DNA of 64,000 bases from positions 1 to 64,000 of IMG/VR virus record IMGVR_UViG_3300008113_000215, one strand, 5' to 3'. Below are positions 41,230 to 49,376 of the stretch, piece by piece (positions within the stretch are counted from its first letter, which is position 1; the number at the start of each line of letters is the position of its first letter). Made by a program: the position numbers and the translations under genes. Under the pieces are notes generated by a model that saw only the letters and a list, made by a program, of their open reading frames with translations, did not search any database and had not been told where the DNA came from. The stretch comes from a virus.

Positions 41230-42051
41230 ATGAAAAGAATCTTAGACTTTACTGGGTTTATCAACGAAGGATTTATAGGAACGCATTCCGCTTTTATATT
41301 TGTTCCTGTTGATAAAAACTTCAAATCAGTGGATAAAAATCTATCAACCTCCGATACCAAATTTCCTTCGGAACTTTTAGGAACTGGCGGGGTAGCTGGA
41401 TATGTATTGGTTCCATGTACTGTGGAAACCTCCCAATTTATTAATAGCCCGCATTTTAAATCAGAAACTCCAGAAGTTAAGGGAGGTATTTCATATAGTA
41501 GAAGCGCAAATCAGGATGGATATACGGTAATGAATTCTCCAGCTGATATGGTGTCGGGATCACTAACAGGAAAGGCTTCAATTTTTTCTGAGATCCCTGG
41601 ATTTGGTCAAAATGTTGCTTTTTATTTTAAATCTGGTAACGCATTGATACTTGAAATTCTAATGAAAAAACAAGGATGGGACGAAGAAGTAGTAAAGAAC
41701 ATCAGAAAAAAAATTGCAAACGGATTCGAAACTAACAAGGCTTTACAATTCTCATTTTATGGAGGAATGGATTTCCAGATAGAAACAATTAAAAAACTTT
41801 TTGCGGCATCTTCCGAGGACATCGGTTTAAAATTTGCAAATCCCAAAGAGATGCAGGAACCGGAATTTGATGTAACTCAGGAATTATTAGATCTCTTTAA
41901 TCAAAAGCCCGGAGACTTTGTTGCATTAAATTTCTCAGAAGGTGTTTTTGATATGATTTCAAATCTTGCAAAAGAAAAAGGAACAGAAAACGTAGCACAA
42001 ACTATAGACAATCTTGGCGATCTCAAATCAGCAGGATTTTTCGAGGATTAA
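41230..42051 (+). CDS. Hypothetical protein, first gene of the MoxR/VWA operon (273 aa)
   Basis: The start is ATG 41230: MKRILDFTGFINEGFIGTHSA, the clearest example of the shared N-terminal motif with an I-N-E|G protease-like site at residue 13. The rest is an alpha/beta protein with repeats of Gly/Ser-rich strands (GGVAGYVLVPCTVETSQF, GQNVAFYFKSGNALILEILMKK) and an acidic C-terminus. No family recognised. It is 14 bases from the AAA+ gene and probably co-transcribed. It may be a partner or substrate of the ATPase. Confidence 0.75.
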   Translation: MKRILDFTGFINEGFIGTHSAFIFVPVDKNFKSVDKNLSTSDTKFPSELLGTGGVAGYVLVPCTVETSQFINSPHFKSETPEVKGGISYSRSANQDGYTVMNSPADMVSGSLTGKASIFSEIPGFGQNVAFYFKSGNALILEILMKKQGWDEEVVKNIRKKIANGFETNKALQFSFYGGMDFQIETIKKLFAASSEDIGLKFANPKEMQEPEFDVTQELLDLFNQKPGDFVALNFSEGVFDMISNLAKEKGTENVAQTIDNLGDLKSAGFFED

Positions 42052-42065
42052 AAAAAAATAAAAAA

Positions 42066-43634
42066 ATGAAAAGAATCAAAGGATTTCAAGAGTTTAATAG
42101 ACTTAATGAAGCTGGGATATTTTCCAGGGGAGCAGAATTACTAAAAAAAGCAGGAAACTGGCTAATGAATTTAATCCGTGCAGAAAAGGAAGGGGAAATT
42201 CCAGTTAGAGACAAAAAATACAATCCGGAGACTGGAAGGTTCGAACAATTCAAAGACGCAAATGGTAATATAGCAAAAGCACGGAGTGTTGTAAAGGTTT
42301 ACCTTCCAGAGGGTGATGCTGGCAGTTCGTATAACTTTAGATCCGGATCGATTTCTTCAATTAAAGAATCTGATGATCCATCTTGGAAAACTGCTCAAAA
42401 GACCCAAGACTCTCAAATAACTGACGTTGATGCTGATCAGTTAACGGGGGAACTATCATATCACTTCCAGAAACCAGAAACTGGTAGACCATTATTAATT
42501 TGGGGAGCACCAGGAATTGGTAAAACCTCCGTGGTAAAATCTTTTGGGACTAAGGGAATGGGTGTTCCTGTTATCGAGGTAATTCTAAGTTTAATGGAAC
42601 CGACGGATGTTGCCGGATTACCTGGTGCTGAAAAGGATGTAGATTACGACGTAAAAAGATCAGTAAATTATTTACCAATGATTTGGCCTTTAGATAACGG
42701 AGACCGAGAAATCAAGAGGGAAGATGGCACTATAGAAAAAATCGAGGGGAAGGGTGGAATTATATTCTTAGACGAGATTAACAGAGCACACCCATCGGTT
42801 CAAGCGGCAATGCTCAAAGTTGTTTTGGACAGAGAAATCACAAGTGCTAATTATAAAATTCCTAGCAAATGGCTAATTCTAGCTGCAGCAAATAGACCGG
42901 AGGATGAACCAGGATCTATGATTAAACCAATGAGCTTCGCACTAGCCAATAGATTTGCTCAAGTCAATTTTATTTCCGATCCTGTATCTTGGACAAAATG
43001 GGCAAGGGGAAGAAAAGAAGCAGATCTAAGCGACGAGGTTATAGCATTTGTAGAACTTATGCAGGATTATTTCTATGTTTTACCTAGCGGATTAGTTGGA
43101 GGAGATATTGAAACTACAATGGGTGTTACACCAAGAGCATGGGAATATGCTGCTAGAGAATATAAAGAAAGGAGAGACGCACAAAAAGAAAAAGGAGGGG
43201 ATATCTCAGCAGAAACTACCAGACTTATCTTCGATAAACACATTGGTAAAAAAGTATCATCAATTATTACAGATTTCCTTGAAACGATGAAGGTTTGGCC
43301 AGTTAATAGAATAGAAAAGATATTTACGGATCCTAGCGATGAAACAGTAAAACTTCCAATGAGTTCTAATACTGGAAGAGTTGATCTGAGAAAAGGCTAT
43401 AGCATCATGTACTTAGCATCCAAATACAAAAACGGACAACAGTTAACAAAAGATGAATTCACTAATTTTATAACATATCTAACAGATTTAAACACAGGAG
43501 AATTAGCTATGAGTGCATTAAACATGGCAAAAAGAACTCATCCGGAAATCAAAAACTATTTGGGTGATACCTCTCTAGAACAATATGTAACACCATTTGT
43601 GAACAGATATAGATCTTTAATGAAAGAAATCTAG
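42066..43634 (+). CDS. MoxR-type AAA+ ATPase
   Basis: 522 residues. After the shared N-terminus (MKRIKGFQEFNRLNEAGIF) and a linker, the AAA+ module spans about residues 130-330. It has Walker A LIWGAPGIGKTSVVKSF, the MoxR-type VIEVILSLMEPTDVAGLPG strand and loop, Walker B GGIIFLDEINRAHPSVQAAMLKVVLDR, sensor 1 LILAAANRPED and arginine-finger region ALANRF. MoxR ATPases work with VWA-domain partners to remodel proteins or insert metals; the two genes downstream encode such a partner. The start matches the MKRI pattern of its neighbours. Confidence 0.9.
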   Translation: MKRIKGFQEFNRLNEAGIFSRGAELLKKAGNWLMNLIRAEKEGEIPVRDKKYNPETGRFEQFKDANGNIAKARSVVKVYLPEGDAGSSYNFRSGSISSIKESDDPSWKTAQKTQDSQITDVDADQLTGELSYHFQKPETGRPLLIWGAPGIGKTSVVKSFGTKGMGVPVIEVILSLMEPTDVAGLPGAEKDVDYDVKRSVNYLPMIWPLDNGDREIKREDGTIEKIEGKGGIIFLDEINRAHPSVQAAMLKVVLDREITSANYKIPSKWLILAAANRPEDEPGSMIKPMSFALANRFAQVNFISDPVSWTKWARGRKEADLSDEVIAFVELMQDYFYVLPSGLVGGDIETTMGVTPRAWEYAAREYKERRDAQKEKGGDISAETTRLIFDKHIGKKVSSIITDFLETMKVWPVNRIEKIFTDPSDETVKLPMSSNTGRVDLRKGYSIMYLASKYKNGQQLTKDEFTNFITYLTDLNTGELAMSALNMAKRTHPEIKNYLGDTSLEQYVTPFVNRYRSLMKEI

Positions 43635-43635
43635 A

Positions 43636-44703
43636 ATGAGAAAAATTAGAAACTTTGCAGAATATGGTATTCTGTTAGAAAATTCATCAAGTTACGGAAT
43701 TAGTGAGCAGGACTATGAAAGAGCAGTCATGCGAGTTAGAAGATCGGTTTCAAAAATCTTAATGAAAGAGGGATTATTCGGGAGGGTTCTTGCTGAAATC
43801 CCAGTAGGAGTTTCTGATGAATGCGAATATTTTTCAACTGATGGCACCATATTCATATTTAATCCTAAAAATGTTATAGATCTTTCTGAAGACGAAATAA
43901 TCTGGGCTATTAGCCAAGGAATTTCTCATCTTGCTTTAGATCACTATGATAGGATCGGAAGTAAAGATACTAATATCTGGAACGCAGCATGTGACATGGC
44001 AGCTGAAGCTTTTTTAGATGGTATTGGAAAATCAAAGCTTCCTACTACCATGCAATCTTCAAAATTCCAGGATCTCTCTGCTGAAGAAATCTATGACCAG
44101 ATAAAATCTGGTAGATTAAAAATAGACCCTTTCTTTAAATCATATTGTGACGTTTTTGAGCCGGGAGCTATAGATCATGATCAAGTTACTGAAACTGTTC
44201 TTGGGGAGAAAGATTCAATCACTAAGGATGCGGAAGAACCCCAAGAGGAAACCCCCGAAATTGATGATAACCAACCGGGAGAAGGTGAAGGAGAAGGCGA
44301 GGGAGAAGGCGAGGGAGAAGGCGAGGGAGAAGGTGAAGGAGAAGGCGAGGGAGAAGGTGAAGGAGAAGGTGAAGGAGAAGGCGAAGGAGAAGGTGAAGGC
44401 GAGGGTGAAGGTGAAGGTGAAGGCGAGGGAGAAGGTGAAGGAGAAGGCGAGGGAGAAGGAGAAGGTGAAGGAGAAGGTGAAGGCGAGGGTGAAGGTGAAG
44501 GAGAAGGCGAGGGAGAAGGTGAAGGAGAAGGCGAGGGAGAAGGTGAAGGTGAAGGAGAAGGTGAAGGTGAAGGAGGATCAGGAAATGCCGAGGGAGGATC
44601 CGGAGAATTGGAGTTACCTAAAACCGGACAAAAAGTAAGATTAGATAGCGGAGCTATTAAAACTATAAAGAAGGTTTATAAAAACGGAGATATAGAAGTT
44701 TAA
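43636..44703 (+). CDS. DUF2201 N-terminal (degenerate metallopeptidase) protein with Gly-Glu tract
   Basis: 355 residues starting MRKIRNFAEYGILLENSSS (shared motif, LLE|N). Residues 15-160 match the metallopeptidase-like N-domain of DUF2201/VWA proteins: MKEGLFGRVLAEIP, ISQGISHLALDHYDRIGSKDTNIWNAACDMAAEAFL, LSAEEIYDQIK. The usual HExxH reads Q-G-I-S-H, so the catalytic Glu is missing and activity is unlikely. Residues about 215-313 are a nearly pure Gly-Glu repeat. The end (GQKVRLDSGAIKTIKKVYKNGDIEV) is a small SH3-like piece. Normally the VWA domain is in the same chain; here it is the next gene, one base away. Confidence 0.82.
   Translation: MRKIRNFAEYGILLENSSSYGISEQDYERAVMRVRRSVSKILMKEGLFGRVLAEIPVGVSDECEYFSTDGTIFIFNPKNVIDLSEDEIIWAISQGISHLALDHYDRIGSKDTNIWNAACDMAAEAFLDGIGKSKLPTTMQSSKFQDLSAEEIYDQIKSGRLKIDPFFKSYCDVFEPGAIDHDQVTETVLGEKDSITKDAEEPQEETPEIDDNQPGEGEGEGEGEGEGEGEGEGEGEGEGEGEGEGEGEGEGEGEGEGEGEGEGEGEGEGEGEGEGEGEGEGEGEGEGEGEGEGEGEGEGEGEGEGEGEGEGEGGSGNAEGGSGELELPKTGQKVRLDSGAIKTIKKVYKNGDIEV
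44278..44572 (+). repeat. GGAGAAGGTGAA-type tandem repeat encoding (Gly-Glu)n
   Basis: About 295 bp of GGN-GAR codon pairs giving about 98 alternating Gly and Glu residues. Codon wobble positions vary (GGA/GGC/GGT, GAA/GAG), which shows selection at the protein level rather than a young microsatellite. Confidence 0.9.
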
Positions 44704-44704
44704 T

Positions 44705-45523
44705 ATGTACGTACAAAAAGGAAAATACAAAATCATTTCTGACGAAAAAGAAAGCGAATGGAAAGATGGGGATCCAGATAAGCCAGATCAAGAGAAGGGG
44801 GATTGGAATCCACAGAAAGAAAAACCAATACAGAAGGAAAGAAAATCTGTAAAAGACAAGGTAAAAGAAATAGTAAACAATGCTGCAAACAGAGGAATGG
44901 GCAGTGGAGGAGGATCAGGGGCTCTTAGAAAATTCGTTGAAAGATTAGCTAATCCACAGATTAATTGGAGAAAAATATTACAAAGATACGTTTCGACTGC
45001 CAACGAGGAACCTACAATGTATAAAATACCAAACAGAAGATATGCTAGTCAAGGCATTTACCTTCCTGGTCTAAGAGGAAAGGAAGAGGGATTTGGATCA
45101 GTTGTAATTGCAGTTGATACCTCCGGAAGTATAGGATCCGAAGAATATAATACTTTCTTGACAGAAGCTAGAAGTATACTTAAAGCTTTTTCTCCTGAAG
45201 AAATTTGGATAATCTATTGCAGTGATGACATAGATGGTATAGATTATTTAAAATACCCAACTCAAAAATTAGATCCTTCTAAACAGGGATCTACGGGTGG
45301 TAACGAACTTGGATTTGACCCGCCTATAAAATGGGCAGAAGATAACATTCTAAAAAAAGGAAAAGATCTTGCCTGCCTCATATACTTTACTGACGGTGGT
45401 GCTCACGACCCTGAAAAACCAAAATGGCACAAAAAAATTATTTGGGCAATGATAAGCAGTAAACAAATGCCGTTCGGTAAACATGTAAATGTTCCGATGA
45501 AAGAGTTAAAAAGAAAAAAATAA
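44705..45523 (+). CDS. VWA-domain protein (DUF2201 C-terminal part)
   Basis: 272 residues. After a charged linker (Glu/Lys/Asp-rich) and a helix NWRKILQRYVSTANEEPTMYKIPNRRY comes a von Willebrand A fold: VVIAVDTSGSIGSEEYNTFLTEARSILKAF (D-x-S-x-S metal site), EEIWIIYCSDDIDG, ST-GGNELGF (MIDAS Thr/Gly region) and CLIYFTDGGAHDPEKP. MIDAS residues are intact, so metal-dependent ligand binding is likely. In bacteria this domain is fused to the metallopeptidase-like domain encoded just upstream; the split, tight spacing and MoxR neighbour point to a three-part complex. Confidence 0.88.
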   Translation: MYVQKGKYKIISDEKESEWKDGDPDKPDQEKGDWNPQKEKPIQKERKSVKDKVKEIVNNAANRGMGSGGGSGALRKFVERLANPQINWRKILQRYVSTANEEPTMYKIPNRRYASQGIYLPGLRGKEEGFGSVVIAVDTSGSIGSEEYNTFLTEARSILKAFSPEEIWIIYCSDDIDGIDYLKYPTQKLDPSKQGSTGGNELGFDPPIKWAEDNILKKGKDLACLIYFTDGGAHDPEKPKWHKKIIWAMISSKQMPFGKHVNVPMKELKRKK

Positions 45524-45525
45524 AC

Positions 45526-46131
45526 ATGAAAAGAATTTTATCAGTACTTCTATTTTTATCACTATCAGTAGTATTAAAAGCCCAAGACACAGTAAGAATT
45601 AAAAATCAAGTGTTTGAAGTTTTATATTCGCAGAAATTAGAGCAGCCTTTATGGATCAAATATAGATCAACCAACAGACCTACTAATGTTAATAGGGGAT
45701 CAATGGATTTTTACACAGAAAAATCAGTCAAAACTTCGGATGCTGATGATTATGTAAAAAATGTGTATGATAAAGGACATGGAGCACCTGCTGCTACATT
45801 TTCTGACAACATGGAAAACCTAAAGCAAACATTTTCTTACCTTAATTGCATTATGCAAAATCAGTATCTGAATAGGGGTGAATGGAGATTATTGGAGGAG
45901 CAGATCAGAAAATGGGACGATAAAGAAAATATCACTGTATTAATTAAAATATTTTTTGACAATCCCGTTAAAAGAGTTGAGACAAATGCTGCCATTCCCT
46001 CCCACCTACAAAAGCATATCTACTTTGAGTCTCAAAAAAAGTGGAGATGCTTTGTTTTTTTAAATGAAAAGCCAAAATTTAGCTGGGAACAATTAGAAAT
46101 GCTTTGCGAAGACAAGGATCACAAAAATTAA
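45526..46131 (+). CDS. Exported hypothetical protein (201 aa)
   Basis: It begins MKRILSVLLFLSLSVVLKAQDTV, a signal peptide with a likely signal peptidase I site after KAQ. The mature part has a beta-rich N-terminus (VRIKNQVFEVLYSQKLEQPLWIKYRST, VNRGSMDFYTEKSVKTSDADDYVKNVYDKGHGAP) and a helical rest. It is reminiscent of DNA/RNA non-specific nuclease-like or ligand-binding periplasmic folds, but no motif is decisive. Last gene of the plus-strand operon; its stop overlaps the convergent glf gene. Confidence 0.7.
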   Translation: MKRILSVLLFLSLSVVLKAQDTVRIKNQVFEVLYSQKLEQPLWIKYRSTNRPTNVNRGSMDFYTEKSVKTSDADDYVKNVYDKGHGAPAATFSDNMENLKQTFSYLNCIMQNQYLNRGEWRLLEEQIRKWDDKENITVLIKIFFDNPVKRVETNAAIPSHLQKHIYFESQKKWRCFVFLNEKPKFSWEQLEMLCEDKDHKN

Positions 46132-47216
46132 TTTTTGATTCTAATTTTCGAAGAGAAATCAAGGGCTTGCGAGATTATTTGATGCATGTCATAATACTTA
46201 TACTCTGCTAATCTTCCGCCAAAATTAAACTTCGGATTTTCCACGGACTTGGATCTATACACTTCATAAATCTTTTGATTTCTTCCGTCATTTATTGGAT
46301 AGTAGGGATCACCTAACGATTTTGAATATTCTTTTGTGATGATCGTGTGGTTTTGTTTTCCAAATTCAAAATGTTTGTGTTCTACTATTCTTGTATATGG
46401 TACATCTAAATCTGTATAATTAACCCCAGCTACCCCCTGAAAATCCGGAATATCTAAAAGTTCTGTTTTAAAATCTAAGGATCTATATTCTAATTTTCCA
46501 AATTCATAATTATAGAATCTGTCTATCGGACCGGTGTAAATTACATTCTTTGCTAGAGAGTCAAAAAATTCTTTATTATCAAAATAATTGTGATTTAATC
46601 TGACGTCTATACCATTAAGAAGTTTTTCAAAAATCTGTGTGTACCCGCCAACTGGGATTCCTTGGTATGGATGATTATAGTAATTATCATCAAAAGTTAG
46701 ACGTATTGGAATTCTTTTTACTATGGAAGCAGGAAGTTCCTTCGGAGATCTTCCCCACTGTTTTGTAGTATACCCTTCTATAAAAATTTTATAAAGATCT
46801 GGTCCAATTTGATCTAGCATCCATTCTTCCATGTTTTTTGGATCCTCGTGAAAAATCCTTATCTCTTCCAGTAATTTCTGGACTTCAGCAGGAGAACTGA
46901 TACCATATACTTGTTGAAAAGTTAGTAAGTTGATCGGAAAGGAATATATTTTTCCTTTATAGTTAACCCTTGGTCTGTAGCTAAAATGATTAAAATCGCA
47001 GAATTTTTGAATGTAATTCCAAACACTTAGATTATCTGTGTGAAATATATGGGGCCCATATTTATGAACATTAATACCATCTATGCTTTGTGTGAAACAG
47101 TTTCCTCCAATATGATCTCTCTGATCTATTACAATAACTGACTTACCTGATTTTTTTAATTCGTTTGCAACAATAGATCCGTAAAGTCCAGCTCCAACTA
47201 TTAGATAATCAGTCAT
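46128..47216 (-). CDS. glf: UDP-galactopyranose mutase
   Basis: 362 residues, the flavoenzyme that converts UDP-galactopyranose to UDP-galactofuranose. The FAD-binding motif is YLIVGAGLYGSIVANEL, then VIDQRDHIGGNCF, HKYGPHIFHT, FSYRPRVNYKGKIYSFPINL, GYTTKQWG, RIPIRLTFDDNYYNHPYQGIPVGGY and the C-terminal YTRIVEHKHF. Length and motifs are complete, so it should be active with reduced FAD. With two glycosyltransferases at 52.8-54.4 kb it suggests phage-directed galactofuranose incorporation into virion or host glycans. Confidence 0.95.
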   Translation of the reverse strand: MTDYLIVGAGLYGSIVANELKKSGKSVIVIDQRDHIGGNCFTQSIDGINVHKYGPHIFHTDNLSVWNYIQKFCDFNHFSYRPRVNYKGKIYSFPINLLTFQQVYGISSPAEVQKLLEEIRIFHEDPKNMEEWMLDQIGPDLYKIFIEGYTTKQWGRSPKELPASIVKRIPIRLTFDDNYYNHPYQGIPVGGYTQIFEKLLNGIDVRLNHNYFDNKEFFDSLAKNVIYTGPIDRFYNYEFGKLEYRSLDFKTELLDIPDFQGVAGVNYTDLDVPYTRIVEHKHFEFGKQNHTIITKEYSKSLGDPYYPINDGRNQKIYEVYRSKSVENPKFNFGGRLAEYKYYDMHQIISQALDFSSKIRIKN

Positions 47217-47251
47217 GTTCTATTTATAAAAATACTTGTTTTTATATTTTG

Positions 47252-47324
<73 letters not shown>

Positions 47325-47391
47325 TTACTAAACCTGTTTTTACTAAATAAACCAGATGTGATTATTAGACAGAATCTGGTTTATTATATTG

Positions 47392-47464
47392 AGCAGCGAA
47401 AGGGATTCGAACCCTCTCGTCCAGCTTGGAAGGCTGGCGTGCTACCATTGAACACCACCGCTGC
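47392..47464 (-). tRNA. tRNA-Gly(TCC)
   Basis: Acceptor GCAGCGG/TTCGCTGC region, anticodon arm CCAGC-CTTCCAA-GCTGG, T arm GAGGGTTCGAATCCCTT. Second glycine isoacceptor, adjacent to the GCC one. Confidence 0.94.
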
Positions 47465-47517
47465 TAGTATCCGAAATTATATGCTAAAAAATTTTAAAAG
47501 TTCCTAGTAATTATTTG

Positions 47518-47557
47518 CTACTCAAATTTTGACCGTTTTACTACTCAAATTTTGACC
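47518..47557. repeat. 17-bp direct repeat
   Basis: CTACTCAAATTTTGACC occurs at 47518-47534 and again at 47541-47557 in the gap between tRNA-Asp and tRNA-Gly(TCC). Confidence 0.85.
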
Positions 47558-47562
47558 ATTTG

Positions 47563-47636
47563 CGGACCGGACGGGACTCGAACCCGCGACCTCCGCCGTG
47601 ACAGGGCGGCATTCTAACCAGCTGAACTACCGGTCC
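47563..47636 (-). tRNA. tRNA-Asp(GTC)
   Basis: Acceptor GGACCGG/CCGGTCC, D arm TAGTTCAGCTGGTTAGAATGC, anticodon arm CCGCC-CTGTCAC-GGCGG, T arm CGGGTTCGAGTCCCG. Confidence 0.95.
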
Positions 47637-47637
47637 A

Positions 47638-48132
47638 TTAATCAAAAATGTGTTTGTATTGCTTTATATTCTTTCTAATAACAGTAACATAAGATTTATC
47701 TTCAGCATACACATCATCTAAAAGATCTAGATACTCTTCTTTGGTGTTGATGTCTCTCCTTCTCATAAAAAAGGATTGCCAATGAAAATAATCCTTTACG
47801 CTATCGTCCCAATCTTCGTATCTTGCATATCCCCTTTTGTTTCTACCTATAGAAGTTGTTTCTCTCCTTCCTGGAAATCTCATTCCAAAAAGATTGTTAT
47901 GCTTTTTAAAAAGCCCGGATGTAAAATTCCCGGATTCTATAATTGCCTGTACGAAAGCTATTTCGGGGAATTTTATTCCGCTTTCAATAATTTCATTATA
48001 AAGATTTTGATGAGAAATTTTTTCTACCTCCTCCGGAATTATTTTGAAGAATTTAAAATCTGGTTCTTTTTGAAATTCCCAAGCTGGAATTAAAAAAAGA
48101 AAAATTAGCACTAATATTTTTTTCGTTTTCAT
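47638..48132 (-). CDS. Exported glucosaminidase/endolysin (Bax/FlgJ-like)
   Basis: 164 residues. The N-terminal MKTKKILVLIFLFLIPAWEF is a signal peptide or signal-anchor with no clear cleavage site. The domain from about residue 55 matches the glucosaminidase family: IKFPEIAFVQAIIESGNFTSGLFKKHNNLFGMRFPGRRETT (catalytic Glu in IIESGNF and the N-LFGMR strand), GYARYEDWDDSVKDYFHWQ and YVTVIRKNIKQY. Such enzymes cleave peptidoglycan glycan strands. A Sec-exported endolysin would release cells without a large holin. The stop is one base from tRNA-Asp. Confidence 0.88.
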   Translation of the reverse strand: MKTKKILVLIFLFLIPAWEFQKEPDFKFFKIIPEEVEKISHQNLYNEIIESGIKFPEIAFVQAIIESGNFTSGLFKKHNNLFGMRFPGRRETTSIGRNKRGYARYEDWDDSVKDYFHWQSFFMRRRDINTKEEYLDLLDDVYAEDKSYVTVIRKNIKQYKHIFD

Positions 48133-48191
48133 ATAAAAGTGTTTCCTATCTATCCCAAATTTAATAAAGAGGATTATTAATAAAAAATGCG

Positions 48192-48203
48192 GAATATATA
48201 GAT
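48192..48203 (+). promoter_or_regulatory. ATATATAG promoter-like element (plus strand)
   Basis: GAATATATAGAT directly upstream of the GTG start at 48206. Confidence 0.4.
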
Positions 48204-48205
48204 TT

Positions 48206-48862
48206 GTGAGACATCTAACAATTTACGAGAGTTTTTATGGTATCTCTCAGAAAGGAAGAGATCTATTCGGGATGGAATTTAAAAAAATCCTCCATAATAG
48301 AACAGTAATAACTGGGCCAATTTATAACGAGGAAAAGATAGAGGAACTTTTCAGCGAGAGAAATCAGTCCAAATTAATTGATGCATGTTATCTTGGGTGG
48401 AGGGGGGGATTCACCTTAAATAATGACGAGATCAAAAGAGCAGAACATGCGGAAAAAAATATAAAGGGGTTCATAGGAAATAAGCTGGAAGAACTTGAGT
48501 GTCTTATCTCCTATTATCATCCTATGTATATAGATACTGTTTATCAATTCTCCCCTATAAAGGTTTACGCCCCCGGAGCATCATGGGATTCAGAAAATTA
48601 TCTTAAAATTGAAAGAACATGGGGATCAAGATACAGTGAAAAATACTATGAGATATTACCTGAAATAATAAACAGGGTGAAAGAATTTGCATCCCGATAT
48701 AAAGTTACTCACGTTTTACCTCATGGACCCAGAATTGTAGATTATGCACTCCAAATTCTTCAAAATCCTAAAGATGATGTGGAGAAGCGTGCATCATACG
48801 GAACAAAAGAACCAGTATTTACTCCGATTGAAAAATTTAAATGGGAATCCTATTATTGGTAA
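48206..48862 (+). CDS. Hypothetical protein with shared N-terminal motif (218 aa)
   Basis: Starts GTG: MRHLTIYESFYGISQKGRDLF fits the M-[KR]-x-[IL]-x-x-[FY] pattern. No clear [ILV]-x-E site follows in the first 20 residues. The rest is alpha/beta with WRGGFTLNNDEIKRAEHAEKNIKGFIGNKLEELECLISYYHPMYIDTVYQFSP and VKEFASRYKVTHVLPHGPRIVDYAL. No family recognised. It runs opposite to the surrounding tRNAs and is the only plus-strand gene between 46.2 and 50.8 kb. Confidence 0.7.
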   Translation: MRHLTIYESFYGISQKGRDLFGMEFKKILHNRTVITGPIYNEEKIEELFSERNQSKLIDACYLGWRGGFTLNNDEIKRAEHAEKNIKGFIGNKLEELECLISYYHPMYIDTVYQFSPIKVYAPGASWDSENYLKIERTWGSRYSEKYYEILPEIINRVKEFASRYKVTHVLPHGPRIVDYALQILQNPKDDVEKRASYGTKEPVFTPIEKFKWESYYW

Positions 48863-48867
48863 TAATG

Positions 48868-48938
48868 ATGCCCGACTAGGATTCGAACCTAGACTAAGTG
48901 GACCAAAACCACTTGTGCTGCCATTACACCATCGGGCA
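48868..48938 (-). tRNA. tRNA-Gln(TTG)
   Basis: Acceptor TGCCCGA/TCGGGCA, D arm GGTGTAATGGCAGC, anticodon arm AGTGG-TTTTGGT-CCACT, T arm CTAGGTTCGAATCCTAG. The U-A first pair is typical of tRNA-Gln. Confidence 0.95.
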
Positions 48939-49022
48939 ATAAAATCAGAGAATATTTAATCAGCGTGTGTTGTTGTCAAATCCAATTTTGATGAAGTAAC
49001 GCTTCTTACCGCTTCTGATTTG

Positions 49023-49104
49023 TGGGAGCAGGTGGACTCGAACCACCGAACTCGTAAGAGGAGGGATTTACAGTCCCTTGCAATTGCCGCTATGCGATGC
49101 TCCC
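49023..49104 (-). tRNA. tRNA-Tyr(GTA)
   Basis: Class II tRNA with long variable arm; acceptor GGGAGCA/TGCTCCC, anticodon arm AGGGA-CTGTAAA-TCCCT, T arm GGTGGTTCGAGTCCACC. Confidence 0.94.
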
Positions 49105-49193
49105 GCTTTGTTTAAAGAGATTATTTTAGCTTATAGTATCTAAATCTGATTAAAAATTAGAGTTCAGCTATGAGCTTATAATAAGGTATTATG

Positions 49194-49266
49194 TGATCCC
49201 TTTGGGACTCGAACCCAAAACCCCTACATTAAAAGTGTAGTGCTCTACCGATTGAGCTAAGAGATC
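49194..49266 (-). tRNA. tRNA-Lys(TTT)
   Basis: Acceptor GATCTCT/AGGGATC (one G-U pair), anticodon arm CTACA-CTTTTAA-TGTAG, T arm TTGGGTTCGAGTCCCAA. Confidence 0.94.
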
Positions 49267-49275
49267 CTCGAATGT

Positions 49276-49345
49276 AGCCCCGCACGGAGTCGAACCGAAA
49301 TTTCCTCCGTGAAAGGGAGGCGTCCTAACCATTAGACGACGGGGC
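49276..49345 (-). tRNA. tRNA-Glu(TTC)
   Basis: Acceptor GCCCCGT/GCGGGGC, anticodon arm CCTCC-CTTTCAC-GGAGG, T loop GGTTCGACTCC. The T stem is CGGTTCGACTCCG-like with one weak pair. Confidence 0.92.
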
Positions 49346-49376
49346 CAAGTTTTCCAATATGTCAAAGAACCATCTG

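Noticed and set aside
41157-41360. 67-codon minus-strand ORF before the TS-family gene
   Set aside because: It overlaps the start of the plus-strand operon antisense, has no promoter or fold, and the plus-strand reading has the shared N-terminus.
43988-44580. CRISPR-like array in the Gly-Glu or GTSG repeats
   Set aside because: Repeats are contiguous, short and coding; there are no unique spacers of constant length and no cas genes.
44177-44638. Lys/Arg/Glu-rich ORF in a second frame across the Gly-Glu tract
   Set aside because: It is an out-of-frame reading of the GGN-GAR repeat; the frame encoding DUF2201 continues on both sides.
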